Part shown: positions 46,771 through 58,198 of the stretch, in pieces | Position numbering within the stretch: position 1 is the first letter of the stretch | Layout of the letters: every line of letters starts with the position of its first letter | From: Streptosporangiales bacterium | GTDB taxonomy: Bacteria; Actinomycetota; Actinomycetes; Streptosporangiales; WHST01 | DNA: 64,000 bases | NCBI GenBank assembly: GCA_009379955.1 | Contig: WHST01000011.1 | Coordinates: 18,674-82,673, forward strand | Reading direction: 5' to 3' | Position numbers and translations under genes: made by a program | The notes under the pieces: model-generated | What the model saw: the letters and a program-made list of their open reading frames with translations, nothing else | What the model was told of the DNA's origin: nothing | The model's database searches: none

Positions 46771-47835
46771 TCAGAGCGTGGGCGAGATCTGCTCGGACCA
46801 GATCCGGCGGCGCGTGTCCACGTCGAGGTGACACCGTACGGCGTGGTCGCCCGTGACGAGCTCGAGCTCGGGGTGCGCGGTGGTGCACGAGCCCGGCTCG
46901 GGCACCTGGTCCTGGTACACGCACCGCGGGTGGAAGACGCATCCCTTCGGCACCTGGATCAGCGACGGCGGCTGACCCTTGATCGGGTTCAGTCGCTCGG
47001 TGCGCGTGCGGTCCATCCGCGGCATCGAACCCAGCAGACCCCAGGAGTACGGCATCTCGGGGCGGTAGAAGATGTCGCCGACCTGGCCCGTTTCGACGCA
47101 CTGGCCGCCGTACATGACGACGACCGAGTCGCAGGTCTCCGCCACGACGCCGAGGTCGTGGGTGATGAGGATGATCGCGGAATTGAACTCGCGCTGCAGG
47201 TCCTTCATCAGCTCGAGGATCTGTGCCTGCACGGTCACATCGAGCGCGGTCGTCGGCTCGTCGGCGATGAGCAGGCGAGGGTCGCACACCAGCGCCATCG
47301 CGATCATCGCGCGCTGTCGCATCCCGCCCGAGAACTGGTGCGGGTACTCCTTCAGCCGCAGCGCCGGGTTGGGGATGCCGACCCGGTCGAGCATCTCGAT
47401 GACACGCTTCCTCGCCGCCTGCTTGCCGACGTTGTTGTGCACGCGGTACGCCTCGGCGATCTGGCTGCCGACCGTGTAGTACGGGTGCAGGGCCGACAGC
47501 GGGTCCTGGAAGATCATCGAGATCTCCTGGCCGCGCAACTGCCGCATCTGGTCCTCGGAGATCTGCATGAGGTCGCGGCCGTCGAAGAGGATCTCGCCGC
47601 TCACGTGTGCCTTGCTGCCCTTGTGCAGGCCGAGGATCGCCTGGCTCGTCACCGACTTGCCCGATCCGGACTCGCCCACGATGCCCAGCGTCTGGCCGGG
47701 TTCCACCGTGAACGAGAGACCGTCGACCGCCTTCACCAGGCCGTCGTCGGTCGGGAAGTGCACCCGCAGGTCGTGGACCTCGAGGAACGCCTGGTCCGTC
47801 GGCGCCGGCCGCCCCACCGCCTCGGTGACGCTCAT
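46771..47835 (-). CDS. Oligopeptide/dipeptide ABC transporter ATPase (DppD type)
   Basis: 354 residues. Walker A G-E-S-G-S-G-K-S (about 50-57), signature S-G-G-M-R-Q-R, Walker B L-L-I-A-D-E-P, H-loop I-T-H-D. The C-terminal extension again carries the cysteine motif (G-C-V-F-H-P-R-C). It pairs with the following ATPase to drive peptide import. Its ATG overlaps the permease stop by four bases. Confidence 0.95.
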   Translation of the reverse strand: MSVTEAVGRPAPTDQAFLEVHDLRVHFPTDDGLVKAVDGLSFTVEPGQTLGIVGESGSGKSVTSQAILGLHKGSKAHVSGEILFDGRDLMQISEDQMRQLRGQEISMIFQDPLSALHPYYTVGSQIAEAYRVHNNVGKQAARKRVIEMLDRVGIPNPALRLKEYPHQFSGGMRQRAMIAMALVCDPRLLIADEPTTALDVTVQAQILELMKDLQREFNSAIILITHDLGVVAETCDSVVVMYGGQCVETGQVGDIFYRPEMPYSWGLLGSMPRMDRTRTERLNPIKGQPPSLIQVPKGCVFHPRCVYQDQVPEPGSCTTAHPELELVTGDHAVRCHLDVDTRRRIWSEQISPTL

Positions 47836-48845
47836 GTCAGCCTCACCCTCGGGTCGATGACCGCGTACAGGATGTCGACGATGAAGTTGAAGGTCACGAT
47901 GACGAACGACGAGAGGAGCACGGTCGCCACGATGACCGGGAGGTCCGCCTCCACGATCGAGTCGACGGCCAGCTTGCCGACGCCGTCCATGTTGAACACG
48001 GTCTCGGTGATCGCCGCACCCGCGATGACCGCGCCCAGGTCGAGGCCGGCGATCGTGACGATGGGGGTCAGCGCCGCGCGCAGCGCGTGCTTCACCACGA
48101 CCACGGGTCTCCTCAGGCCCTTGGCCCTGGCGGTGCGGACGAAGTCCTCCGACAGCGTCTCGAGCATGGTCGCGCGGGTGAGTCGCACGTACATGGCGGC
48201 GAACACCGCGGCCAGCGTGATCCACGGTGCGACCATGCCCTGCGCCCAGGCCAGCGGATCCTCCGTGATCGGTATGTAGCCCGGCGTCGGCAGCCAGCCG
48301 TACTTGATCGCCACGATGTTGTAGAGCGTGAGGCCGATGAAGAACGTCGGCAGCGAGTAGGCGACAAGCGAGACGGCGGTCGCGGCACGGTCGACGAACC
48401 GGCCCCTGCGGAGCGCGGCGAGCACGCCGAAGCCCACGCCGAAGGCGATCCAGAGCACGAACGCTCCCACCGCGATCGAGATCGTGACCGGCAGCCTGCT
48501 CGTGACCTGCGCGGTGACGCACACCTCGTCGCTGAACGAGAAGCCGAGCGCCGGCGCCGGACAGTGTGTCACAGTCTCCGGCGCGTTCTTCTTGATCAGC
48601 GGGTCGTCGGGGAAGTCGCGCCCGACGAACAGGCCCTTGACGAAGTCCCCGTACTGCACGACCGCCGGCCGGTCCAGGCCGAGCGCGCGACTGTTTGCCT
48701 CGATGATCTCCGGTGTGCAGCGCTGGCCGCAGGTGAGGGCGGCCGGATTGTTCGGCGACACGAAGAAGAGCAGGAACGTCACGACGCTGACGGCGAACAA
48801 CATCACGAAGATCGTCAGCACGCGCCGGATCACGAACTGGTACAT
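47832..48845 (-). CDS. Peptide ABC transporter permease (DppB type)
   Basis: 337 residues with six predicted helices. The N-terminus [12 protein letters not shown] is typical of DppB/OppB. A large extracytoplasmic loop (about residues 35-125) holds several cysteines (C-G-Q-R-C; C-P; V-C-V). The permease cytosolic loop is [11 protein letters not shown] 48845 is preferred over an upstream in-frame start six codons earlier because the family begins M-x-x-F-x-x-R-R. It is the third gene of the five-gene operon. Confidence 0.93.
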   Translation of the reverse strand: MYQFVIRRVLTIFVMLFAVSVVTFLLFFVSPNNPAALTCGQRCTPEIIEANSRALGLDRPAVVQYGDFVKGLFVGRDFPDDPLIKKNAPETVTHCPAPALGFSFSDEVCVTAQVTSRLPVTISIAVGAFVLWIAFGVGFGVLAALRRGRFVDRAATAVSLVAYSLPTFFIGLTLYNIVAIKYGWLPTPGYIPITEDPLAWAQGMVAPWITLAAVFAAMYVRLTRATMLETLSEDFVRTARAKGLRRPVVVVKHALRAALTPIVTIAGLDLGAVIAGAAITETVFNMDGVGKLAVDSIVEADLPVIVATVLLSSFVIVTFNFIVDILYAVIDPRVRLT

Positions 48846-48958
48846 CGACGCCTCGCTCCCCACTCACTCCGGTGTGCGCGGGTCGGGGACGGCCTGACCG
48901 GCCGTCCCCGACCCCCTGGTCCGGCAGAACTGTCGTCCTACCTCACCTGGTCACTTCG

Positions 48959-50701
48959 TCACTTCACCGAGATGACGGCCAGGTCGACACACGCACCCTG
49001 CGCCTGGTTGAAGACGAAGCCCTTCACGTTCGACCCGTAGAGGTAGGTGAACGTGTTGTAGCCCATCGGGTAGATCACCGTCTTCTCGATGACCTCCTGG
49101 TCGAGCTCGGTCCACTTCTTCTCGGCTTCCTTCGGGTCGGTCGTCGAGTAGTTCTCCCTGACCCGCTTGTCGAAGTCGGCGTCCTTGAACCCGGAGTAGT
49201 TCTGGCCCCGGCTCACCTTCTCGACCTGCTGGCCGGTGTACAGCGCGGGCACGACCGTCGAGGCCGACGGCCAGTCGGCACCCCACGAGCCCCAGCCGAT
49301 GTCGACGTCAGCGAGGAACTTGGGGTCCTGGACCTTCGCGTAGTAGTCGCTGCTCTCGGGGACCTTCTTCAGCTTGATGTCGAAGCCGGCCTTCTTGAGC
49401 GCCTCCTGGATGCCCGCCGACACCTTGTCCTGCGTCGCCGAGCCGCGGTAGGTGTACGTCAGCGGGTACGGGGTCTTGACGCCCGCCTCCTGCAGCATCT
49501 GCTTCGCCTTCGCCGGGTCACCCTTGGCGCCCGCGTCGAACGGGTCGAACTTCGCGAACGCGTCCGGCAGGGTGGGGTTGATGACGCCACCGGTCGCCGG
49601 CTCCATCGCGGTCTCGCCACCGCTCGTCGTGGCGTACGCCTGCTTGTCGAACGCCGTCGCGACGGCCTCGCGCACCTTGGCGTTCTTCATCTTCGTCAGG
49701 TTGAAGAACAGGTAGTCGGTGTACGGGGCGACGTCGGTCACCAGGCGCTTCTTGGCGTTCGCACTGCTCTGCGCGGTGGAGACCATGGACGGCGCCACCC
49801 GGCTGTACGACACGGTGTCCTTCGCGTCCCCGGAGTCGGAGATCAGCGCCTGGCTGATGGTCTCCGTCTTGTCGCCGAGCCGGACGTCGATCTTGTCCGG
49901 GTAGGCCTTGCGCAGGCCGGCGTCTGCCTTGGGGTCCCACTGGTCGTTGCGGACGAGGATGCCGCCCTTGTCCTTGTTCCAGGTGCCCTGGAGCTTGTAC
50001 GGGCCGTTGGAGAAGGGCTTGAAGTCGGACTTGGCGCCCTCGTCCTTGTCCTTGCGGAACGCGGAGAACGCGCCCATGTTCACGGCCATGTTGAAATCGG
50101 CGTGCGGCGAGTTCAGCTTGTAGGTGATGGTCTTGCCGTCACAGGTCACGGCCTTGTCGTACGCGGCCTGTCCGGTCTTCTTGTACGGCCCCTTGTAGAC
50201 CGACGTGCCGTCCTTCGCGGTCGGGATGTCGAGCCACTGGACCTGGTAGTTCGGGCCGCCGGTGATCTGGTCGGTGGCGAAGGTGCGCGAGGCGCCGTAC
50301 CTGAAGTCCTCGCAGGTGACCTCCTTGCCGTCCTGCCACTTCAGCCCGTCGCGGAGGGTGAACGACCACGTCTTGAGGTCGTCGCTGGGCTTGCCGGTGT
50401 CGGTCGCGGCGTCGCCGATCAGCTCGTCGCTGCCCAGCGCGCCCTCCTTCGCCGGGAAGGTGGTCAGCGTCTGCGAGAGCGTCCTGTTGATGAAGCTGAG
50501 GGCGGCGCCGACGTACGTCCGCTGCGGGTCGAGGTGCTCGAAGGTGGCGAAGTTCCGCAGGATCAGCGTGCCCCCCTTCTGCGGTGCGCCTCCCGACTCA
50601 CCGCCTCCGGAATCACCGCCTCCTCCGCCGCACGCGGCGAGCGTGAGCGCGAGGGCTGCGACTCCTGCCCCGGCTACGGTCTTTCTGATTGTCGGCCTCA
50701 T
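48959..50701 (-). CDS. Peptide ABC transporter substrate-binding lipoprotein (family 5, DppA/OppA)
   Basis: 580 residues with a lipoprotein signal (lipobox L-A-A-C, cysteine about residue 24) followed by a Gly/Ser-rich linker. The mature protein is a family 5 solute-binding protein, with L-R-D-G-L-K-W-Q-D-G-K-E-V-T (about 98-111) as the signature. It captures peptides or similar solutes at the cell surface. The gene lies between the two permease genes; gaps of about 90-115 bases on both sides suggest it may be separately expressed or processed. Confidence 0.94.
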   Translation of the reverse strand: MRPTIRKTVAGAGVAALALTLAACGGGGGDSGGGESGGAPQKGGTLILRNFATFEHLDPQRTYVGAALSFINRTLSQTLTTFPAKEGALGSDELIGDAATDTGKPSDDLKTWSFTLRDGLKWQDGKEVTCEDFRYGASRTFATDQITGGPNYQVQWLDIPTAKDGTSVYKGPYKKTGQAAYDKAVTCDGKTITYKLNSPHADFNMAVNMGAFSAFRKDKDEGAKSDFKPFSNGPYKLQGTWNKDKGGILVRNDQWDPKADAGLRKAYPDKIDVRLGDKTETISQALISDSGDAKDTVSYSRVAPSMVSTAQSSANAKKRLVTDVAPYTDYLFFNLTKMKNAKVREAVATAFDKQAYATTSGGETAMEPATGGVINPTLPDAFAKFDPFDAGAKGDPAKAKQMLQEAGVKTPYPLTYTYRGSATQDKVSAGIQEALKKAGFDIKLKKVPESSDYYAKVQDPKFLADVDIGWGSWGADWPSASTVVPALYTGQQVEKVSRGQNYSGFKDADFDKRVRENYSTTDPKEAEKKWTELDQEVIEKTVIYPMGYNTFTYLYGSNVKGFVFNQAQGACVDLAVISVK

Positions 50702-50792
50702 GTACGGGCTCTCCTTGGGCTACGTCCGGCTGATCGAGCCGGCGCTGTCGCCGCACGGCGGTCGCCGCGGGCTGGGATGGACCGGTCGGGGT

Positions 50793-51800
50793 TCACGACC
50801 GGCTCGACTTCGGGTCGAGCGCGTCTCGCAACGAATCGCCGAGCAGGTTGAACGACAGCACGACGATGCACAGCAGGACACCGGGGATGAAGAAGTATGT
50901 GGGCACCGGAGCGGCGTAGTTGACCGAGTCGGCGAGGATGTTGCCCACCGTCGGCGTCGGCGGCACCAGTCCGACACCGAGGAAGTTCAGCGCCGCCTCG
51001 GTGCCGACGTAGGTCGGCAGGATCGTCGTGCCGTAGACCAGGACGGGCGCCCAGAGGTTGGGCAGCAGCTCCTTGAAGATCACCCATCGTGGCCGGGCGC
51101 CGAGCGACCTGGCGGCGTCGACGAACTCGCGCTCCCGCAACGACAGCACCTGCCCGCGCACGATGCGGGCGAAGTACGGCCAGCCGAACGCCGCGAAGAC
51201 CACGATCAGATAGATGACCCTGGAGCCGTTGCCCTGGATGTGGGTGATCTGCGCAATTCGGTCGACGAGCACGACGGACAGCGCCAGCAGCATCAGCAGC
51301 AGCGGGAACGCCAGCACGAGGTCCATCAGGCGCCCGAGCAGGTAGTCGACACGGCCGCCGAAGTAGCCGGCGACCAGGCCGAGGACCGTGCCGAGCGCCA
51401 CCGTGCAGATCGCCGCGGAGATCACGATCGACATGTCCAGCGTGAGCCCGAGCAGCAACCGCGAGAAGACGTCACGTCCGGTCTGCGGTTCGACGCCGAG
51501 CCAGTGGTCGCCGTCGATGCCGCCCCACGGCTTCGTCGGGATCGATCCCGCACCCTGCACCAGGTCCTGCTGGTAGGTGTACGGGTCGATGAGGCCGAGG
51601 GCGTGCGCGATCGGGGCGATGATCGCCGCCAGGATCAGCAGCACCACCACCACGAGCGAGACCATGCCGACCTTGTCGTGACGGAAGCGCGCCCAGGCGA
51701 GCCTGCCCAGGGACTTGCCCTCGATCGCCTTCGGTTCCAGTCCCGCTTCCGCCTGTGACCCCTCAGGACCGGCACCGACGCCGGAGGCCACGAGCGACAT
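50793..51800 (-). CDS. Peptide ABC transporter permease (DppC type)
   Basis: 335 residues. The soluble N-terminus (about 1-44) precedes six helices, as in OppC/DppC. The extracytoplasmic region has H-W-L-G-V-E-P-Q-T-G-R-D-V-F-S-R-L-L, a DppC signature, and the EAA-type loop is V-D-A-A-R-S-L-G-A-R. It is the first gene of the operon in the order C, A, B, D, F, rather than the usual A, B, C, D, F. Confidence 0.94.
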   Translation of the reverse strand: MSLVASGVGAGPEGSQAEAGLEPKAIEGKSLGRLAWARFRHDKVGMVSLVVVVLLILAAIIAPIAHALGLIDPYTYQQDLVQGAGSIPTKPWGGIDGDHWLGVEPQTGRDVFSRLLLGLTLDMSIVISAAICTVALGTVLGLVAGYFGGRVDYLLGRLMDLVLAFPLLLMLLALSVVLVDRIAQITHIQGNGSRVIYLIVVFAAFGWPYFARIVRGQVLSLREREFVDAARSLGARPRWVIFKELLPNLWAPVLVYGTTILPTYVGTEAALNFLGVGLVPPTPTVGNILADSVNYAAPVPTYFFIPGVLLCIVVLSFNLLGDSLRDALDPKSSRS

Positions 51801-52062
51801 GAAGCGCCTCCACTTCCGGTGACACGGTGTCTCGGGGATTCGACTGGGTACTTCCGGTCATGACTGTTGGGGAGGCTAGTTACTTCCCCGGCGCGGTCCA
51901 CACCATCTGCCGAAACGAATCCGGATCGTGATACGGGCGCTCGGGAGAGATTACTCGGTGGCAACAGGATTCCCTCACCGGTAGTCGTCTACTCACTGCT
52001 CGTGCATGTTCGCCCACCGACCTGCTGCGACCGCGCACCGGCGGTGCGGAAGCATGGGAGCC
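51801..52062. promoter_or_regulatory. Divergent promoter region of peptide transporter and otsA
   Basis: 262 bases without a gene. It must hold the promoters of the dpp-type operon (minus) and otsA (plus). I see no clear operator, hairpin or riboswitch. Confidence 0.4.
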
Positions 52063-53496
52063 ATGGCTGATCTCGTCGTCGCGTCCAACCGCGGCCCGAT
52101 CTCGTTCGACACCGACGACAGCGGCGAGCTCGCCGGCAGGCGCGGCGGCGGCGGGCTGGTCTCCGGGCTGACGTCGGTCGCGGGGTCGACCGACGTGCTC
52201 TGGGTGTGCGCGGCGCTGTCCGACACCGACCGCCGGGCCGCGGCCACCGCTCCTGCCGGGAGGCTCGACCGGGCCGGACACGACACGGGTGACACCGCGG
52301 TGCGGATGCTCGCGATCCCACCGGTCACGTTCCACCGCGCGTACAACGTCATCGCGAACTCGACGCTCTGGTTCGTGCACCACATGCTGTACGACACCCC
52401 GCGGCGGCCGGTGTTCGACGCCGGGTTCCGCGCGGCCTGGGAGGGGTACGTCGAGTACAACAGGGCGTTCGCCGACGCACTCGCCGAGGAGGCGGCCCCC
52501 GGCGCCAAGGTGATGATCCAGGACTACCATCTCACGCTCGCGCCGCGGATGCTGCGCGAGCGACGCCCCGACGTGCGCATCGCCCACTTCTCGCATACGC
52601 CATGGGCGCCACCCGACTACTTCCGGATGCTGCCCGACGACGTCGGTCGCGAGCTCCTCGACGGGATGCTCGGCGCCGACCACACGGGCTTCCTCTCCCC
52701 GCGGTGGGCGAGAGCGTTCGGCGCCTGCTGCGTGGACGTGCTGGGGGCGAAGGTCGACGAGGACGCGGCGACGATCACGTACGAGGGGCGGACGACGAGC
52801 CAGGGCATCCATCCGCTGGGCAGCGACCGCGCCTTCCTCGAGGCCAGGGCGGCGGAGCCCGACGTGGCGTCGCGCATGCGTACCCTGCGCGAGCAGGTCG
52901 GCGACCGCAAGCTGCTGGTGCGGGTCGACCGCACCGAGCTGAGCAAGAACATCGTGCGCGGGCTCGCGGCGTACCGGGAGCTGCTGCGTACGCGGCCGGA
53001 GTGGCGCGGCAACGTCGTGCACCTGGCGTTCGCGTACCCCAGCCGCCACGATCTCCCCGAGTACCGCGAGTACACCGCGTCGGTGCAGCGTCTCGCCGGC
53101 GAGATCGAGAACGAGTTCGCGACACCCGAGTGGCGTCCGCTGCTGCTGCAGGTCGACGACGACTTCGCCAGGTCGCTCGCCGCCTACCGGCTCGCCGACG
53201 TCCTGCTCGTCAACCCCATCCGCGACGGGATGAACCTGGTCGCGAAGGAGGGCCCGGTGCTCTCCGAGCGGGGTGTGGCGCTGGTGCTGTCGCAGGAGGC
53301 GGGGGCGTACGACGAGCTCGGCGCCGACGCGGTCTGCGTCAACCCGTACGACGTCAGCGGCACCGCCGACGCCCTGCACGAGGCGCTGTGCATGCCGGCC
53401 GACGAACGCGGCCGGCGCTGCACCAGGCTCGCCCGGGCCGCCACCCGGCTCCCGCCGGCACGCTGGTTCGCCGACCAGGTCGCCGCCCTCGACTGA
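52063..53496 (+). CDS. otsA: Trehalose-6-phosphate synthase (GT20)
   Basis: 477 residues. It has N-R-G-P near residue 9, the glycine loop [11 protein letters not shown] (about 27-37), [15 protein letters not shown] (about 153-161), and D-G-M-N-L-V-A-K-E in the C-terminal half, matching GT20 enzymes. It makes trehalose 6-phosphate from UDP- or other NDP-glucose and glucose 6-phosphate in the cytosol. ATG 52063 is chosen because GGGAG lies just upstream. The stop is only four bases from the stop of convergent otsB. Confidence 0.95.
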   Translation: MADLVVASNRGPISFDTDDSGELAGRRGGGGLVSGLTSVAGSTDVLWVCAALSDTDRRAAATAPAGRLDRAGHDTGDTAVRMLAIPPVTFHRAYNVIANSTLWFVHHMLYDTPRRPVFDAGFRAAWEGYVEYNRAFADALAEEAAPGAKVMIQDYHLTLAPRMLRERRPDVRIAHFSHTPWAPPDYFRMLPDDVGRELLDGMLGADHTGFLSPRWARAFGACCVDVLGAKVDEDAATITYEGRTTSQGIHPLGSDRAFLEARAAEPDVASRMRTLREQVGDRKLLVRVDRTELSKNIVRGLAAYRELLRTRPEWRGNVVHLAFAYPSRHDLPEYREYTASVQRLAGEIENEFATPEWRPLLLQVDDDFARSLAAYRLADVLLVNPIRDGMNLVAKEGPVLSERGVALVLSQEAGAYDELGADAVCVNPYDVSGTADALHEALCMPADERGRRCTRLARAATRLPPARWFADQVAALD

Positions 53497-53500
53497 CCGC

Positions 53501-54334
53501 TCAGCTGCTGACGAGTGCGCGGAGGAAGGCGACGACGGCGACGGGGCCGTCGAGCACGAGGTCGGCACGGTCGGTGACCGGCGGGACGGGCTCGGGTCCG
53601 ACGCTCGCGACGGTGAGGCCGGGGATCCCCTCGGCACGCAGCTCCTCGACCGCCGCGAACGCCGGCAGGTCGCCGAGGTCGTCGCCCGCGAACAGCACCG
53701 CCGTCGCCGCGCGCTCGGCGACGAGACCGCGTAACGCCGTGCCCTTGTCCCCACTCGCCCCGCGCAGCTCGAACACGTGTCTACCGGGCTGGACGGCGAG
53801 CCCGGCGCGGCCGGCGAGGTCACGCAGCGGCGCCTCGAGCACCGCGGCCGCGGCGGCCGGGTCGGCGGCGTTGCGCAGGTGGACGGCGACCGACGTGCCC
53901 TTGTCCTCGACGGTCACGCCGGGGGGCAGCGCCGGGTCACGGAGCAGCACGCGGATCTCCGCCCGCGCGGCGGCCAGGCCGGGCGGCGGTGTCGCGTTCT
54001 CGTACGCGCCCGTCCGCGCCGTCCACCGCTCGTCGCCGTAGTGCCCGAGCACGACGAGACCGGGAGCGCCGGTGAGCTCCGCGAGTCCCGCGTACGCCAC
54101 GGCCGTCGCCGCGGGACGGCCGGTGACGACGGCGGTCGTGCCGACCACGCGGGTGAGGTCGCGCAGCACCGCCGCGGTGCCCTCGACCGGCCGCGCCCGC
54201 TCCGGATCGTCCACGATCGGCGCCAGCGTGCCGTCGAAGTCCGTCGCCACCAGCGCGTGGGTGGGGTCGTCACGGAGCGCGCGCAGACCGGCCCTGCCCG
54301 CCGCGGTGCGCGGGACGTCGACGGCGTCGGACAT
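53501..54334 (-). CDS. otsB: Trehalose-6-phosphate phosphatase
   Basis: 277 residues of the HAD-type OtsB family: motif [10 protein letters not shown] (about 32-40), [14 protein letters not shown] and [10 protein letters not shown]. It removes phosphate from trehalose 6-phosphate to give trehalose, a stress protectant. ATG 54334 is preferred over an upstream GTG. It converges on otsA, so the two enzymes of one pathway have separate promoters. Confidence 0.95.
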   Translation of the reverse strand: MSDAVDVPRTAAGRAGLRALRDDPTHALVATDFDGTLAPIVDDPERARPVEGTAAVLRDLTRVVGTTAVVTGRPAATAVAYAGLAELTGAPGLVVLGHYGDERWTARTGAYENATPPPGLAAARAEIRVLLRDPALPPGVTVEDKGTSVAVHLRNAADPAAAAAVLEAPLRDLAGRAGLAVQPGRHVFELRGASGDKGTALRGLVAERAATAVLFAGDDLGDLPAFAAVEELRAEGIPGLTVASVGPEPVPPVTDRADLVLDGPVAVVAFLRALVSS

Positions 54335-54404
54335 CGCCCTGTCTCCCAGGTAACTCACAGTCGGAGATCACCAACCTAGGACGATCCTCGCGTACGGTGA
54401 AGCC

Positions 54405-54758
54405 ATGGCACGACGGCCCACGCAGACGGGGTATCGGACAGGCGCCCTGCTCCTGGTGCTGACGTTCGCCAGCTGTGTCCTCGCCGGCATCAGCACCTTC
54501 AGCACCGGCGACGCCGGCGTGCGTACGCACGGGGTCGTGCACGTCGTCAAGGACACCTCCAAGCTCTTCACCGGTGCGATGCACCGCGCCACTGCCGACG
54601 ACGTCGGCTGGCCGGTGGCCGACCGTGCCGTCACGCTCACCCTGCTGGCGCTGCTCCTGGCGACCGCCGTCTGGATCGCCGGGGCGTCCGGACGCCGCAG
54701 GCTGCGGCTCGCCGCCGTCCTCTCCCGCGGGCCGCCGGGTCGCTCCGCCCTCGCCTAG
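54405..54758 (+). CDS. Hypothetical membrane protein, two helices
   Basis: 117 residues, ATG preceded by GGTGA. Two hydrophobic segments at about residues 13-32 and 75-95, a polar extracellular stretch between them and a basic C-terminus. I do not recognise a family. It is divergent from otsB and 61 bases before the DksA-like gene. Confidence 0.68.
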   Translation: MARRPTQTGYRTGALLLVLTFASCVLAGISTFSTGDAGVRTHGVVHVVKDTSKLFTGAMHRATADDVGWPVADRAVTLTLLALLLATAVWIAGASGRRRLRLAAVLSRGPPGRSALA

Positions 54759-54819
54759 GCGCCGCACCGGCGTATCACCCTCGCAGGAGCGGCGCGTCCT
54801 ACGGACGACCGGAGCACTG

Positions 54820-55233
54820 ATGTCGCCAGACCGCCCGAGGCAGACAGCACTGAGCATGCAGGCCCACAACGGAGCCGTCACCCACCTTCACCGGCGCGAC
54901 AAGCTGGCCGAGCTACTGCCTTCGCTGCGCGAGCAGCTGGAGGCACAGCGCACCTTCCGTGCCGAGCAGCTCGCTGACCTGATCGCGCATGCGGAGCCGG
55001 ACGAGTCGCAGGAGCGTCGCCAGGTCGACGCCGCGCTGGCCGACGCCGCACGCTGGGCGCTGCACGAGACCGAGGCCGCGCTCGCACGCATCGACGAGGG
55101 GCACTACGGCACCTGCGAGGACTGCGCGGGCCCGATCGCCCTGGAACGCCTCGAGGTGATCCCGCACGCGAGATTCTGCCCGGCGTGCCAGCAGAAGCAG
55201 CAGGCCGACGGGAGCGCCACCGCGCAGCACTGA
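54820..55233 (+). CDS. TraR/DksA C4-type zinc-finger regulator
   Basis: 137 residues from ATG 54820, chosen for GGAG seven bases upstream; a later ATG at 54856 is possible. Residues about 25-95 form a coiled-coil-like helical pair (L-P-S-L-R-E-Q-L-E-A-Q-R). The C-terminal zinc finger is C-E-D-C...C-P-A-C (about 106-131). Members bind the RNA polymerase secondary channel or act as small DNA-binding regulators. The typical DksA tip acidic residues (D-x-x-D-x-A) are seen as V-D-A-A-L-A-D-A, so RNA polymerase binding is plausible but uncertain. Confidence 0.88.
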   Translation: MSPDRPRQTALSMQAHNGAVTHLHRRDKLAELLPSLREQLEAQRTFRAEQLADLIAHAEPDESQERRQVDAALADAARWALHETEAALARIDEGHYGTCEDCAGPIALERLEVIPHARFCPACQQKQQADGSATAQH

Positions 55234-55291
55234 CCCGGACAGGGACGTGGTCGCCCTGCCCGGGGAGGGTGGTGTGGGTGTCTGTCCGGGC

Positions 55292-55585
55292 TCAGCCGGT
55301 GGTGCCGAGGCGCCGCGCGGAGCGGGCGCGCTGGCGGGACGAGCGCATGCGCCGCAGACGCTTGACCAGCATGGGGTCGAAGGCCTGGGCCTCGGGACGG
55401 TCGATCAGCGCGTTGAGCAGCTGGTAGTAGCGGGTGGCCGACATGGAGAACAGCTCACGGATCGCCTGCTCCTTGGCGCCGGCGTACTTCCACCACTGGC
55501 GCTCGAACGACAGGATCTCTCCGTCACGCTCGGAAAGCTCCTCGACCACGTCAGTCGCGGCTCTCGATTGCGCGGCGAACGTCAT
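55292..55585 (-). CDS. DUF3263 domain-containing protein
   Basis: 97 residues from ATG 55585, with GGAGG ten to fourteen bases upstream. It contains L-S-F-E-R-Q-W-W-K-Y-A-G-A-K-E-Q-A-I-R-E-L-F and T-R-Y-Y-Q-L-L-N, the conserved core of DUF3263, predicted to be a small helix-turn-helix protein, then a basic tail (R-R-M-R-S-S-R-Q-R-A-R). It probably binds DNA; targets are unknown. Confidence 0.9.
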   Translation of the reverse strand: MTFAAQSRAATDVVEELSERDGEILSFERQWWKYAGAKEQAIRELFSMSATRYYQLLNALIDRPEAQAFDPMLVKRLRRMRSSRQRARSARRLGTTG

Positions 55586-55720
55586 GTGGCACAACCTCCG
55601 GGTCGGACGACTCGATCGGCCCCATCGTACGCACCAAATTACACCCGTGTCATTAGACGCGGACCCGGCGGGCCCGCTGCAGCGGTCGACGCGGTCACTT
55701 TACGCGTACGCACCGACAGC

Positions 55721-55755
55721 GAACGTGGCGTCCCCCGGCGGGAGACGCCACGTTC
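55721..55755. terminator. Strong hairpin terminator after msiK-like gene
   Basis: Perfect 12-bp arms GAACGTGGCGTC (55721-55732) and complement (55744-55755) with further C/G pairing in the loop. It lies 25 bases past the msiK-like stop. Confidence 0.82.
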
Positions 55756-55779
55756 GGGCAGAGCTTCGGCTCGGGTCGG

Positions 55780-56877
<1,098 letters not shown>

Positions 56878-57048
56878 GAACGTCTCCCTCTGCCAGCGAT
56901 GCCAGTTGCGTCATGCTCCCCGATCGTGCGGGTGGGGTCAATGGTATGCACAGATGAGCTAGCTCTCCGAGGCACCACGACTACGCCTCGGCGCGACCGT
57001 TTCTTTCCAGACCCTGGAGATTCGGCCCCTGACCTGGGAGGACGGCTG

Positions 57049-58194
57049 ATGAGAGTACTGACCGGTGCCAGGCTCGTGCTGCCCGGCGGTGTCACGCCGG
57101 GACGTATCGAGGTGGCGGGCGACCGGCTGGCCCACGTCGTGCCGGAGGACCCGGGCGTGCCGGATACGACCGAGGGTGACGGTGAGACGTTCGACCTCGG
57201 CGGCGCCTACGTGCTCCCCGGCTTCGTCGACCTCCACTGCCACGGCGGCGGCGGGGCGGCGTTCACGGTGGGCGACGAGGCGGAGGCCCGTACGGTCGCC
57301 GCGTTCCACCTCGCACACGGGACGACGACGATGCTGGCGAGCCTCGTGACCGCACCCGTCGAGACCCTCGTCGCGCACGCGTCGGTCCTCGGCGGCCTCG
57401 CGGCGGAGGGCGTCGTCGCCGGCGTGCACTTCGAGGGTCCCTTCCTCTCGGCCGCGCGGTGCGGCGCGCAGGACCCCGCGCACCTGCGCGCTCCCGACCC
57501 CGACGCGTTCGCCCGCATGGTCGACGCCGCCGCCGGCCATGCGCGGATGATGACGTTCGCACCTGAACTGCCCGGCGCCACCGACCTGGTCGCGCGCGCG
57601 GTCGCGGCCGGCGTCGTCGCCGCCGTCGGACACACCGACGCCACGTACGACGAGACCCGGGCGGCGATCGACGCCGGCGCGAGCGTCGCGACGCACCTCT
57701 TCAACGGCATGCGCCCGGTGCACCACAGGGAGCCGGGCCCGGTGCTCGCGTGCCTCGCGGCGCCCGACGTCACGTGCGAGCTCATCAACGACGGCGTCCA
57801 CCTCGCCGGCGCCACGGTGGCGTACGTCGCGGCGACCAGTCGCGCGGCGCTCGTCACCGACGCCATGGGCGCAGCGGGCATGGGCGACGGCACGTACCAG
57901 CTCGGCAGCATGCGGATCACCGTCGCCGGCGACACCGCCACGCTCGCCGGCACCGACACCATCGCCGGCAGCACCCTGACCATGGCGGCGGCTGTCCGCC
58001 GCGCCGTGCGCGATGTCGGCCTCGACTGGCCGGCGGTGTCCGTGGCCGCCTCGCTCATGCCGGCGCGTGCGCTCGGCCTGGCGGACGAGCTCGGCAGCCT
58101 CGAGAAGGGCAAGCGCGCCGACCTCGTCGTCCTCGACCCCGATGACCTGGAGATCCGCGGCGTGATGAGGGCGGGTAGGTGGGTGAGCCGCTGA
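57049..58194 (+). CDS. nagA: N-acetylglucosamine-6-phosphate deacetylase
   Basis: 381 residues of the amidohydrolase fold. Metal-binding H-C-H-G (about 64-67), H-F-E-G-P-F, V-G-H-T-D-A, T-H-L-F-N-G-M and catalytic Asp in V-T-D-A-M are visible. It removes acetate from GlcNAc-6-phosphate, from chitin or cell-wall recycling. ATG 57049 has GGGAGGA eight bases upstream. No DasR-type operator is obvious in front of it. It ends five bases before the stop of the convergent Nudix regulator. Confidence 0.95.
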   Translation: MRVLTGARLVLPGGVTPGRIEVAGDRLAHVVPEDPGVPDTTEGDGETFDLGGAYVLPGFVDLHCHGGGGAAFTVGDEAEARTVAAFHLAHGTTTMLASLVTAPVETLVAHASVLGGLAAEGVVAGVHFEGPFLSAARCGAQDPAHLRAPDPDAFARMVDAAAGHARMMTFAPELPGATDLVARAVAAGVVAAVGHTDATYDETRAAIDAGASVATHLFNGMRPVHHREPGPVLACLAAPDVTCELINDGVHLAGATVAYVAATSRAALVTDAMGAAGMGDGTYQLGSMRITVAGDTATLAGTDTIAGSTLTMAAAVRRAVRDVGLDWPAVSVAASLMPARALGLADELGSLEKGKRADLVVLDPDDLEIRGVMRAGRWVSR

Positions 58195-58198
58195 CCCG

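Noticed and set aside
55595..55720. ACACCCGTGT near 55642 as an NrdR or Crp-type site
   Set aside because: It is too short and lacks the expected centre, and the nearby gene (DUF3263) is not a known target.
56878..57048. DasR operator upstream of nagA
   Set aside because: No match to the AGTGGTCTAGACCACT type palindrome; TGGTATGCACAG lacks the second half.
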